From Candidatus Hydrogenedentota bacterium (GTDB lineage Bacteria > Hydrogenedentota > Hydrogenedentia > Hydrogenedentales > SLHB01), in contig JAJDAB010000494.1 in assembly GCA_029262095.1 (NCBI GenBank), forward strand, positions 1 to 27,578: 27,578 bases of DNA. The letters are read 5' to 3'. Under the pieces are notes generated by a model. It was given only the letters and a program-made list of their open reading frames with translations. It did not search any database and was not told the origin of the DNA. The translations under genes and the position numbers were made by a program. Positions 14,607-20,260 of this stretch are shown piece after piece; within the stretch, counting starts at the first letter, position 1; every line of letters begins with the position of its first letter.

Positions 14607-14652
14607 ACGAGCTTCGGCCAGAAGTAGCCGAAAGTCTGTTCTTGGCGGGTAT

Positions 14653-15123
14653 TCATATCGCGGCCAACTCCATAGAGTATTCAAGGCGATCAAGTGCGGT
14701 ACGTGCGTCGGCAATCTCTGCACGAACACGCAGTCGTTCCGATTCCGTAAAGCCATTCGGCATTGCGGCGGAGTACGCGGCCAAACACTCGGCGGTTTCT
14801 TTCATGACATCAATCGGCGTGGTGGCTACGGTCTCGGGTGTTACGTCGCCGACGAATCGGCCATCGTTGTAGCCGCAGTGAAAGTCACACATGAGCGGCG
14901 AGCTGGTGATATTTTCGACCAGCATGATCTTCGAGAGCGGCGGATCCGCAGATTCCCCGTAGCCGTAGAACGTCGAGAGTTCGCCAGCGGCTTTCTCGCC
15001 GACGCGCCGGACCATTTCGCCGTGAATCCACTTCGCCGGGAACATCGCACCGCACTTGCGTAGCGTCATCTGCCGCCAAATCTCGCGGATGTCTTCTTGC
15101 ATACGCTTGAATTCGCGCGTCAT
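14653..15123 (-). CDS. Hypothetical phage protein
   Basis: A 156-residue protein starting MTREFKRMQEDIREIWRQM that I do not recognise. The N-terminal 20 residues and the C-terminal 45 residues (SERLRVRAEIADARTALDRL) look helical; a central part (residues 60-100, SKIMLVENITSSPLMCDFHC) looks like beta strands. The start overlaps the stop of the 56-residue gene upstream (CAATGAC). It is the third gene of the leftward transcript, a position where early phages put regulators or host-takeover proteins. Confidence 0.65.
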   Translation of the reverse strand: MTREFKRMQEDIREIWRQMTLRKCGAMFPAKWIHGEMVRRVGEKAAGELSTFYGYGESADPPLSKIMLVENITSSPLMCDFHCGYNDGRFVGDVTPETVATTPIDVMKETAECLAAYSAAMPNGFTESERLRVRAEIADARTALDRLEYSMELAAI

Positions 15124-15290
15124 TGGTCGTTCCTCGAAACCAGAAAACTTGTCGCCAATTCTGAGTCGCGCGGTGAGAGACTTCCCGTATGGCCGAGATC
15201 GCTCACATCGATTACGTCGTGCCGGAGGTCGTCGCGGAGATCGCGTTGCGGCATCTGGTCTACATCGCCGCTGTGGTTACGTGGCCTCAT
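15120..15290 (-). CDS. 56-residue protein coupled to the Cro-like gene
   Basis: A short gene below common length cutoffs. It starts MRPRNHSGDVDQMPQRDLRD and is rich in Asp and Arg with no hydrophobic segment; the function is unknown. The evidence is positional: its ATG overlaps the Cro-like stop as ATGA, and its TGA overlaps the next ATG as ATGA, matching the architecture throughout this operon and filling the whole 160-bp space. The second position in an early phage operon often holds a regulator or antirepressor, but this cannot be shown here. Confidence 0.65.
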   Translation of the reverse strand: MRPRNHSGDVDQMPQRDLRDDLRHDVIDVSDLGHTGSLSPRDSELATSFLVSRNDQ

Positions 15291-15517
15291 GTGTTTGCGG
15301 CCTCGGAGTGCGCGGGGTGCTCGCCAGATATCAGCCAGTCAGATGTCGTCCCGAGAGCCTTGGCGATTCGATGACAGGTTTCGACGTTAGGCTTGTTCTT
15401 GTCGTTTTCGAACCGCCATACATCGTGTTCGCGACAATCGGCGGCATTCGCGAGAGCTGCCTGGGAAAGGCTGAGTTCTGCGCGTCGTTCCGATATGCGG
15501 TTTCCAATGGTTATCAT
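15287..15517 (-). CDS. Cro/C1-type XRE-family helix-turn-helix repressor
   Basis: A 76-residue protein. IGNRISERRAELSLSQAALA, then DCREHDVWRFENDKNKPNVE and HRIAKALGTTSDWLISG is the classic five-helix Cro/C1 DNA-binding fold, with only a short tail. There is no protease or dimerisation domain, so it has the size of Cro rather than of lambda CI. It is the first gene of the leftward operon, with GGAGG five bases before ATG 15517 and a near-consensus promoter just upstream containing a perfect palindromic operator. It probably binds that palindrome and controls its own operon and the divergent gene. Confidence 0.88.
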   Translation of the reverse strand: MITIGNRISERRAELSLSQAALANAADCREHDVWRFENDKNKPNVETCHRIAKALGTTSDWLISGEHPAHSEAANT

Positions 15518-15536
15518 TTTGACCTCCAGCGCTATA

Positions 15537-15565
15537 AATATAACCTATAGGTTTTAATGTGTCAA
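15537..15565 (-). promoter_or_regulatory. Sigma-70-type promoter of the leftward lytic operon
   Basis: On the minus strand TTGACA (15565-15560) is followed after exactly 17 bases by TATATT (15542-15537). The -35 is fully consensus and the -10 matches 5 of 6. The ribosome site of the Cro-like gene begins about 10 bases beyond. No comparable promoter is seen further into the operon, so this may drive everything down to the terminase and portal genes. Confidence 0.8.
15542..15553. promoter_or_regulatory. Operator O1, perfect palindrome
   Basis: AACCTATAGGTT is a perfect 12-base palindrome lying in the promoter spacer and touching the first base of the -10 element. A bound repressor would block RNA polymerase. 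It is the obvious site for the Cro-like protein. Confidence 0.7.
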
Positions 15566-15605
15566 GCTAAATGTTTATGTTTATAGCCTTTTTAGTTGTA
15601 TTCAT

Positions 15606-15617
15606 AACCTATTGATT
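15606..15617. promoter_or_regulatory. Operator O2, imperfect copy of O1
   Basis: AACCTATTGATT matches O1 at 10 of 12 positions, with an intact left half and a degenerate right half. It lies 52 bp to the right, next to the start of the divergent gene, and could give opposite control of the two directions. No clear rightward promoter is recognised here. Confidence 0.5.
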
Positions 15618-15659
15618 TTATTGATGTTACGCGACGGGATAAGTAATATCGTGATCGTC

Positions 15660-16037
15660 ATGGGCGAAAGAGACTGGCGAATACCAATCCAAGAAGCTGC
15701 GGTTAGGGCGTGCGATGCGCCGTACATAACCGCCGCCGGACTGGCTGAGGCTGCCGGATGGAATAAGCCTCAGTCGATGACAAAGTTTCTTGAAAAGGCC
15801 ACCGGGGATGAGGGGAAAGTCCGAAGACTAGAGGCCCTTCTTATCGATCTCGGATTCCTTGATCCCGATCCGCTGCGAATCCTTGCTGCCGAATTGCACG
15901 GTCTCGCCTGGTACTTGCGAGACACCGACATCACTGCCGACGCCCGAATGGCCTATGCCGTCGAGACGATCCGCTTGCTCCATTCCAAGCTCGAAGCCGA
16001 CAGGGTGCTCCCTGATGCAACGATCGAGAATTCGTAA
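15660..16037 (+). CDS. Unknown protein divergent from the Cro-like gene (possible lysogeny regulator)
   Basis: A 125-residue protein starting MGERDWRIPIQEAAVRACDA. Residues about 22-50 (YITAAGLAEAAGWNKPQSMTKFLEKATG) could be a helix-turn-helix, followed by an EGKVRRLEALLIDLGFLDPD helix and a C-terminal helical segment (MAYAVETIRLLHSKL). Its place, divergent from the Cro-like gene and beside operator O2, is where phages put the CI repressor or another lysogeny regulator, but the sequence is not a recognisable CI. The start is unclear: ATG 15624 (137 residues) is open but close to O2, and neither start has a good ribosome site. Confidence 0.6.
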   Translation: MGERDWRIPIQEAAVRACDAPYITAAGLAEAAGWNKPQSMTKFLEKATGDEGKVRRLEALLIDLGFLDPDPLRILAAELHGLAWYLRDTDITADARMAYAVETIRLLHSKLEADRVLPDATIENS

Positions 16038-16074
16038 AAGACTGCGTTGGCGAGCATCCATAGCTGGAAACCTC

Positions 16075-16191
16075 ATGGATAACCACTACACCGAACGCGA
16101 TCCCAGGCACCCACTAAGGCGGCGCGAACCCGGCGGACGGTCCCGCAGCCAACGGCGTCCAACCGCTAATTACTGTAACAATATTCAGTAG
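16075..16191 (+). CDS. Possible 38-residue basic peptide
   Basis: The frame starts MDNHYTERDPRHPLRRREPG and is Arg-rich. GGAAA lies seven to ten bases before ATG 16075. There is no other support, its end overlaps the LexA-type box, and it may be chance. Confidence 0.25.
   Translation: MDNHYTERDPRHPLRRREPGGRSRSQRRPTANYCNNIQ
16171..16190. promoter_or_regulatory. LexA-type (SOS) box, orphan
   Basis: TACTGTAACAATATTCAGTA matches the E. coli LexA consensus TACTGTATATATATACAGTA at 16 of 20 positions and has the CTG-N10-CAG core. It lies 129 bp before the zinc-ribbon/TIR operon. No clear promoter overlaps it on either strand, so the target is uncertain. The rest of the interval 16038-16318 holds only the doubtful 38-residue frame and a weak hairpin (AGCCT/AGGCT, 16250-16266). 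Confidence 0.5.
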
Positions 16192-16318
16192 TTTTGTACA
16201 GGGAAAACGCTCTCATGTAAGTCGTTGCCCCTGTTGATGTTTGCGTGATAGCCTAGCGGTCAGGCTGTGATTAGTAGACGGTTGTGAAGCGAAGTATCGT
16301 GCGTGGGAGGGTTGTTTT

Positions 16319-17119
16319 GTGGCTATCGCTTACACCTGCCCACACTGCGGAAAGAAACTCGATATTCCTGACCAGTACGCTGGTCAGCGCGGAACGTGTA
16401 ACGGGTGCGGTGAGGCAATCACCGTCCCGTCCCCTATGGCCCCGCCGGATCTTCCCAGCGTCACGTTCAGCTCCTCTCCTCCACCCCGCCCCTTACCACT
16501 TCCAGCTCCGAGGAAGACCAAAGCCAAGGCATGGGGTGACCTCACGAACCAGGAGAGAGGTGGCGTCATCACTTGTGGCTGCATTGGGATCATGTTTTTC
16601 TCATGCATGGGCATGGGCGGTCTTGGTGCGTTAGTGGGTGACGATTCTGGAATCTCGACCTCGGGTCCATCTGCCACGAGATCCGAAGCTCGACTTACGA
16701 GTCCCGTGCCGGTCGATAACTCGATTGAAGGAAAGATTCGTCGCGCGCTGGGCAGCTCAAACCGAAACGTCGAGAAGATCGAAACGATTCGGATCACAAA
16801 GTTACCGGAAGGTAACCGCGCGCTCGTCAAGTGGGCTATCGACGACAATCTCACTCGAGGGTTCATCATTTCCGGAGCACAAGGTGATGTCACCGAAATC
16901 CTGCAAGTTTTCAAGGAGAGTGGCGAGAGAATCGACGAGCTTCATCTACGTGGGACATTTGCAATGGTCGACAAGTTTGGCAACTCGTCCGAGAGTGTCG
17001 TTGTGAAGCTTGCATATACCGGCAGTGTGGTAGACCGCATCAACTTCGCGGGATTCGATCGTGGCAATGCTTTTGAAATTGCCGACGTGCAATCCGTAAT
17101 CCATCCGGAGTTCAGATGA
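16319..17119 (+). CDS. Membrane-anchored zinc-ribbon protein, first gene of the TIR operon
   Basis: A 266-residue protein starting with GTG 16319, with GGGAGG eight bases upstream. C7, C10, C27 and C30 form a zinc ribbon (YTCPHCGKKLDIPDQYAG), a style frequent in Planctomycetota membrane proteins. A Pro/Ser-rich linker (40-68) leads to one transmembrane helix at about 82-106. The C-terminal domain (about 130-266) contains GFIISGAQGDVTEILQVF, ELHLRGTFAMVDKFGNSSE and ADVQSVIHPEFR, a pattern I have seen in other uncharacterised membrane-anchored proteins. The zinc ribbon would be on one side and the large domain on the other. The overlap with the next gene (ATGA) ties it to the TIR protein, so it may sense or anchor in that system. 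Confidence 0.7.
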   Translation: MAIAYTCPHCGKKLDIPDQYAGQRGTCNGCGEAITVPSPMAPPDLPSVTFSSSPPPRPLPLPAPRKTKAKAWGDLTNQERGGVITCGCIGIMFFSCMGMGGLGALVGDDSGISTSGPSATRSEARLTSPVPVDNSIEGKIRRALGSSNRNVEKIETIRITKLPEGNRALVKWAIDDNLTRGFIISGAQGDVTEILQVFKESGERIDELHLRGTFAMVDKFGNSSESVVVKLAYTGSVVDRINFAGFDRGNAFEIADVQSVIHPEFR

Positions 17120-17340
17120 CCCCCTCCCTCCCCGAACTCCAACGCATGGCCAGCGCGCTAAACGACGAGCGCATACGCAAGCACCTCGTCGAATGGCTAG
17201 GCGAGATCGAGGAACGCCTCAAGACCGAGCGGCCGGCAGACGTGGCCGACGAACTGGGCAATGCGGATCGGACTGTGCGGGAAAACTACCGGCGGCAGGA
17301 ACGTGAGGGGAAGCCGCGGTATTCGGATGTTGGGGAGTAG
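17116..17340 (+). CDS. Small helical protein between zinc-ribbon and TIR genes
   Basis: A 74-residue charged protein starting MTPSLPELQRMASALNDERI, predicted as three helices with no membrane segment. I do not recognise it. ATG 17116 overlaps the zinc-ribbon gene's stop as ATGA, and the TIR gene begins 6 bp after its own stop, so it is translated as part of the same operon. It could be a regulator, adaptor or immunity-type partner of the TIR effector; this is inference from position only. Confidence 0.6.
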   Translation: MTPSLPELQRMASALNDERIRKHLVEWLGEIEERLKTERPADVADELGNADRTVRENYRRQEREGKPRYSDVGE

Positions 17341-17345
17341 GGGGG

Positions 17346-18449
17346 ATGGCTAATCCTGAACATGTTGCGAAGCTGAAGGAGGGGGTTAAAGCCTGGAACA
17401 AGTGGCGACTCGACAACCTCCAGTCCGATGAGTTCGGCGCGGAACCATGGGTTGTGGATCTCGATGGTGCTGACTTGCAAGGCGCTCACCTTTACATGGT
17501 GAATCTGAGTCTCGCAGATCTTAAATCCGCAAACCTCGAAAATACAGTGTTAGTCGGCGCCAACTTGCACTTTTCGAATCTCATAGGGGCAAATCTTGCC
17601 GGTGCAACGCTGATTTCTGCTGACCTTACCAACTCCTTCTTGCATGGCGCAGACCTAAGTAGGGCTGATCTTGCCAACGCAAACCTGAGCGGCGCAAAAT
17701 TCAATGGTGCAAACCTCGATCGCGCAAAATTCAATCAAACGGCGGTTTTGTGCACGGGTTTAGCTTCGGCGTTGCACCTCAATACCGTTGAACACCGAGG
17801 TCCAAGTTATGTGGCCACATCTACGCTTGTTGATAGTCAAGGACTACTGCCAGAAGAGTTTTTGAAAGGTTGTGGCCTCTCGGACTGGGAAACCTACAAC
17901 GCAGACTTGCACGCGCCTGATCTTTGCCCAATCAAAGTAACCGAAATCCAACAACAGATATTCGATGAGCGCATGAAAGGATTCTTTCTTTGTGGCGTAT
18001 TCATCTCATATTCACAGAAAAACAACGCGTTCGCGGATCGTCTGCATACTCAGCTGCAAAGTGCCAAAGCAAACGTCTGGCTTGATCGTCACGATCTCGT
18101 CGCCGGTCCTCTGACCAAACAGATCGACAAAGCGATTCGAATCAACGATGTATTACTTCTCGTTCTATCCAAGGACTCGGTCAAGTCGGAGTGGGTAGCG
18201 TGGGAACTGGACAGGGCACGAAGAGCCAAGGAAGATTCTGGCCGGGAAATCCTCTGTCCCGTTGCGCTCGATGAATCCTGGAAACAAGCCGCGGAATCCC
18301 ACCCACGCTGGAACGTTCTGACCGACTACAACATTCTAGACTTCTCGGACTGGGAGAATGATGAGAGCTTCGGCACTCAGTTCAAGAAACTGTTCGAAGG
18401 CATCAAGCGATACTACGCGACTGATGCACCAGAGTCTGCCGATGCGTGA
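17346..18449 (+). CDS. Pentapeptide-repeat / TIR-domain protein, candidate defence effector
   Basis: A 367-residue fusion. Residues about 38-130 are tandem pentapeptide repeats (A-D/N-L-x-x, such as GADLQ, GANLA, SADLT, NANLS), which fold into a right-handed quadrilateral helix. A linker runs to about 210, followed by a TIR domain (217-355): VFISYSQKNNAFADRL, VWLDRHDLVAG, then SEWVAWELDRA with the likely catalytic glutamate E287. Bacterial TIR domains commonly cleave NAD+ or make cyclic ADP-ribose derivatives in abortive antiphage defence. Here it may protect the lysogen from other phages. A G-rich ribosome site precedes ATG 17346. The start of the next membrane peptide overlaps its end by 8 bp. 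Confidence 0.88.
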   Translation: MANPEHVAKLKEGVKAWNKWRLDNLQSDEFGAEPWVVDLDGADLQGAHLYMVNLSLADLKSANLENTVLVGANLHFSNLIGANLAGATLISADLTNSFLHGADLSRADLANANLSGAKFNGANLDRAKFNQTAVLCTGLASALHLNTVEHRGPSYVATSTLVDSQGLLPEEFLKGCGLSDWETYNADLHAPDLCPIKVTEIQQQIFDERMKGFFLCGVFISYSQKNNAFADRLHTQLQSAKANVWLDRHDLVAGPLTKQIDKAIRINDVLLLVLSKDSVKSEWVAWELDRARRAKEDSGREILCPVALDESWKQAAESHPRWNVLTDYNILDFSDWENDESFGTQFKKLFEGIKRYYATDAPESADA

Positions 18450-18567
18450 ACTGCGGCAGAGCGTTAACTTGAGGAAGTTGGGCTTCTTCGGCGGCTGCCT
18501 ACTCGTTGTCGTGGCGATGGACGCGGTGACGGCTGGGCTTATGGGTGTGGAAAGGGAGGAAGGGTGA
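18442..18567 (+). CDS. 41-residue single-pass membrane peptide after the TIR gene
   Basis: ATG 18442 overlaps the end of the TIR gene by 8 bp in another frame and reads MRELRQSVNLRKLGFFGGCL. A basic N-terminus is followed by one hydrophobic helix (about 14-36) and an acidic end (GVEREEG). Positive-inside topology would place the N-terminus in the cytoplasm. It could be a membrane partner of the TIR effector or a separate exclusion peptide. No clear ribosome site is seen, so translation may depend on coupling. Confidence 0.5.
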   Translation: MRELRQSVNLRKLGFFGGCLLVVVAMDAVTAGLMGVEREEG

Positions 18568-18571
18568 AACT

Positions 18572-18834
18572 ATGAAAGCTGGCTCATTCACGGTGGACGT
18601 CTATCGCGATGGGGCATGATCGCATCGGGGGTCGAGGTCGTAGTTGAAGACATTAGCTCTCCCGAGGATTCGCTCAGGGACTTTATCGGAACAATCTATC
18701 TAGAGAACGCCATGACTCTGCTCGCTGCGAACGCGAAGCTCGAGATCGAGTATGAGGACGGAAGCAGGGATCGAATGTTTCTCACCAAGGCAAACCCAAT
18801 GGATTCAGAGGCTGAGTTCCGTCCTACAAATTGA
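18572..18834 (+). pseudogene. Small gene split by an apparent one-base frameshift
   Basis: ATG 18572 opens MKAGSFTVDVYRDGA and hits TGA at 18617. A second frame, shifted by one base, starts at ATG 18616 (ATGA overlap) and continues MIASGVEVVVEDISSPEDSL for 72 residues to 18834. Read across the junction, the two make a natural strand-turn-strand (TVDVYRDGA-MIASGVEVVVED), so one base has probably been lost next to the GGGG run at 18611-18614. Alternatively the second part is made on its own by coupling. The joined protein would be about 87 residues, beta-rich, acidic, of unknown function. GAAGG lies a little upstream of ATG 18572. Confidence 0.5.
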
Positions 18835-18950
18835 AGTTTCACCAAACATCCCCAGGTCGCTTAGCCTCACCACGATGCAGCACACGCTCGTCAGGCGCAC
18901 GCACAATTTCAACGAACTGTCACAAACAACCAGGAAACCACATCAATAAA

Positions 18951-19004
18951 TAATATGTACTCATCTCCGTATTTCACTCTTCCAACTGTGAAAAAGGAGA
19001 TGAG
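18951..19004 (+). promoter_or_regulatory. Leader hairpin that buries the ribosome binding site of the next gene
   Basis: CTCATCTCC (18960-18968) pairs perfectly with GGAGATGAG (18996-19004). Inside it TTTCAC (18972-18977) pairs with GTGAAA (18988-18993), leaving a 10-base loop and a small 3/2 internal loop. The 3' arm contains the Shine-Dalgarno GGAG (18996-18999), seven bases before ATG 19007. Translation would be blocked while the hairpin is folded. TAATAT at 18951-18956 could be a -10 element placing the RNA start at or near the hairpin; no good -35 is seen. There is no T run, so it is not an ordinary terminator. Confidence 0.6.
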
Positions 19005-19006
19005 CT

Positions 19007-19456
19007 ATGCCAGAACACCCGAAGAACCCCGCCGAGACAAAGCATGAAATTGTCGTCGCCAACGGGAGATTTCCGGACTTTGTTGTCATTGATTGGGACA
19101 AGTCGCGAATACACATTTCCAATTGGGATACGGACGGATTGCTCCAATACAGCGGGCTGACACTTGAGGAATATCATCGCATTTGCGTCGTCATCGGGAA
19201 GCTGAAGCTGGAGACATTGAAGCGAAACGACCTCATGGTGCATGAATACTTAATTGGCGAAAGAACTAGGGGCTCTCGATGCGTATTATGTCCGGTCGAG
19301 CAGAGAGAGGAACAAGCAATCATCCTGGAAAACCCGGAAATCTGCATCTCATGTGTTCGGTTCTACAGTCAACTCGACGTTGAGCGCGAGTTGGATACCG
19401 TTGCCATTGAGTGCAAGCGAATTCGCGAGGAAGTGACCGCTCGAACTGAGAAATAG
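19007..19456 (+). CDS. Protein with ClpX-type C4 zinc finger
   Basis: A 149-residue protein starting MPEHPKNPAETKHEIVVANG. The N-terminal half (about 14-80) looks like a small alpha/beta unit (FVVIDWDKSRIHISNWDTDG). C92, C95, C113 and C116 lie in RCVLCPVEQREEQAIILENP and EICISCVRFY, the spacing and texture of the zinc-binding domain that in ClpX recognises substrates and adaptors. No AAA+ domain is present, so this is a free-standing finger that could act as an adaptor or decoy. Its ribosome site is sequestered by the leader hairpin. A terminator follows its stop, making it a single-gene unit just before the mutasome promoter. Confidence 0.7.
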   Translation: MPEHPKNPAETKHEIVVANGRFPDFVVIDWDKSRIHISNWDTDGLLQYSGLTLEEYHRICVVIGKLKLETLKRNDLMVHEYLIGERTRGSRCVLCPVEQREEQAIILENPEICISCVRFYSQLDVERELDTVAIECKRIREEVTARTEK

Positions 19457-19464
19457 TAGCGCAT

Positions 19465-19498
19465 GGCCCCGCCGCGTTAGATCGTGGTGGGGCCTCTT
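19465..19498 (+). terminator. Rho-independent-type terminator after the zinc-finger gene
   Basis: GGCCCCGCC (19465-19473) pairs with GGTGGGGCC (19486-19494) over 9 bp, including one G-U pair, with a 12-base loop and then TCTT. The T run is weak, but it sits 9 bp after the gene and before the imu promoter, separating the two units. Confidence 0.6.
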
Positions 19499-19544
19499 AA
19501 TTGTCTCCGGATCTACGTAGAGACCGATTATTATCACTCGTTTC

Positions 19545-19573
19545 TTGACAACTGATAATATATCCAGTATATT
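19545..19573 (+). promoter_or_regulatory. Promoter of the imuA-imuB-dnaE2 operon
   Basis: TTGACA (19545-19550), exactly 17 bases, then TATATT (19568-19573): the same hexamers and spacing as the lytic operon promoter. The leader to ATG 19628 is about 50 bases. Such a strong core promoter needs tight repression, which fits the LexA-type box laid over it. Confidence 0.8.
19550..19569. promoter_or_regulatory. LexA-type SOS box over the mutasome promoter
   Basis: AACTGATAATATATCCAGTA has the CTG-N10-CAG core and matches 15 of 20 positions of the E. coli LexA consensus. It fills the whole spacer between the -35 and -10 elements and overlaps both. The position before imuA, a classic SOS gene, makes a damage-controlled operator likely. 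Which repressor binds (host LexA or a phage protein) is unknown. Confidence 0.75.
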
Positions 19574-19627
19574 TCTGGATTGTTGGTATCGACTCATTCT
19601 ATCCAAAGGGCTGCTTGGAGCGTTTAT

Positions 19628-20260
19628 ATGAGTGCTGCCGCTTCTATTGCTGATGCTGCGGGCGTTATTCGCGGCCGCGATCTCGTCGCATCCGGTTCGG
19701 ATGCCGCCGGAGGCGAATGGTGCCTAGAAGCCGTTACCGGGCGGGTTGCGGAGTTGTGCGGAGAAGCGCAAGGTGCTGTTCTGACCGCAGCGTCGGACTT
19801 GATTCTCCGCGCCCAACAACAGGGCTGCTTAGTGGCATGGGTTCACGGCACGGCCTCTACAGTAAATCCGCCGGACTTGGCAGACTCCGGAATCGACCTC
19901 GAATCCTTACCGTTCATCGTTGCGCCGGATGCAATCACAGCCCTTCGTTCTACAGACATGCTCATTCGCTCTGAAGCCTTCGCATTTGTGGTTGCGGAAC
20001 TGCCTCATAGCAAACGCGTGCCGTTGTCGATTCAATCACGGCTTGCTGGCCTAACGAAAACTCACCGGACGGGGTTGGTTTTTATCACCCGTGATACTGA
20101 CAGGTCTGAGTTCCCGCTCGTATCTCTCCGCGCGGTGACATCTAAAACGCGTCATGCCCCGGGCGTGTATTCGTGGAATGTCCATGCGGTTAAGGATAAA
20201 CGTTCTGCGCCTGGTTGGCATTATGAGGAATTCCATTGTGGAACGGACGGCTTGTCTTGA
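19628..20260 (+). CDS. imuA: ImuA, RecA-like accessory protein of the translesion mutasome
   Basis: A 210-residue protein. The core GAVLTAASDLILRAQQQGCL, VAWVHG, PPDLADSGIDLESLPFIVAP, then ALRSTDMLIRSEAFAFVVAEL follows the ImuA pattern of a RecA-like fold. A functional Walker A loop is missing, as usual for this family. ImuA works with ImuB and DnaE2 in error-prone bypass of DNA lesions during SOS, probably linking the complex to RecA filaments. ATG 19628 is chosen: GGAG lies seven bases upstream and the promoter lies 54 bases upstream. The upstream TTG at 19580 would place the start almost at the transcription start. It overlaps imuB by 23 bp. Confidence 0.85.
   Translation: MSAAASIADAAGVIRGRDLVASGSDAAGGEWCLEAVTGRVAELCGEAQGAVLTAASDLILRAQQQGCLVAWVHGTASTVNPPDLADSGIDLESLPFIVAPDAITALRSTDMLIRSEAFAFVVAELPHSKRVPLSIQSRLAGLTKTHRTGLVFITRDTDRSEFPLVSLRAVTSKTRHAPGVYSWNVHAVKDKRSAPGWHYEEFHCGTDGLS

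Larger units (their letters stand above)
14290..14652. other. 363-bp interval without a convincing protein gene, rich in hairpins
   Basis: The packed lytic operon breaks here. Both strands stay open (minus 14276-14656, plus 14358-14627), but the translations are Ser/Ala/Arg/Cys-rich without domain features. At least six hairpins occupy the space: the long one at 14311, the AACAG pair, the branched RNA candidate and the TTCGGC hairpin at 14613-14632. The minus frame does begin with an ATGA overlap to the preceding gene, so a short leader-type translation cannot be excluded. Confidence 0.55.

Noticed and set aside
14290..14652. RNase P RNA or tmRNA as identity of the structured interval
   Set aside because: None of the conserved core sequences of those RNAs that I know (such as the GAGGAAAGTC core of RNase P, or a tRNA-like acceptor with T arm and tag frame) is visible.
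14276..14656. 126-residue minus-strand frame starting with an ATGA overlap, and the 14358-14627 plus-strand frame opposite it
   Set aside because: Both translations are Ser/Ala/Arg/Cys-rich without domain features and coincide with strong RNA hairpins. The minus frame would run through the ribosome site of the 14289 gene. I treat the interval as probable structured RNA.
18917..18933. CTG...CAG element before the zinc-finger gene as a third LexA box
   Set aside because: The spacing is 11 bases, not 10, and the centre is not AT-alternating.
20154..20237. Upstream extension of imuB into imuA
   Set aside because: The ImuB family opening MERTAC lies at GTG 20238 with GAGGAA seven bases upstream. 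The upstream part is only an alternative frame of imuA.
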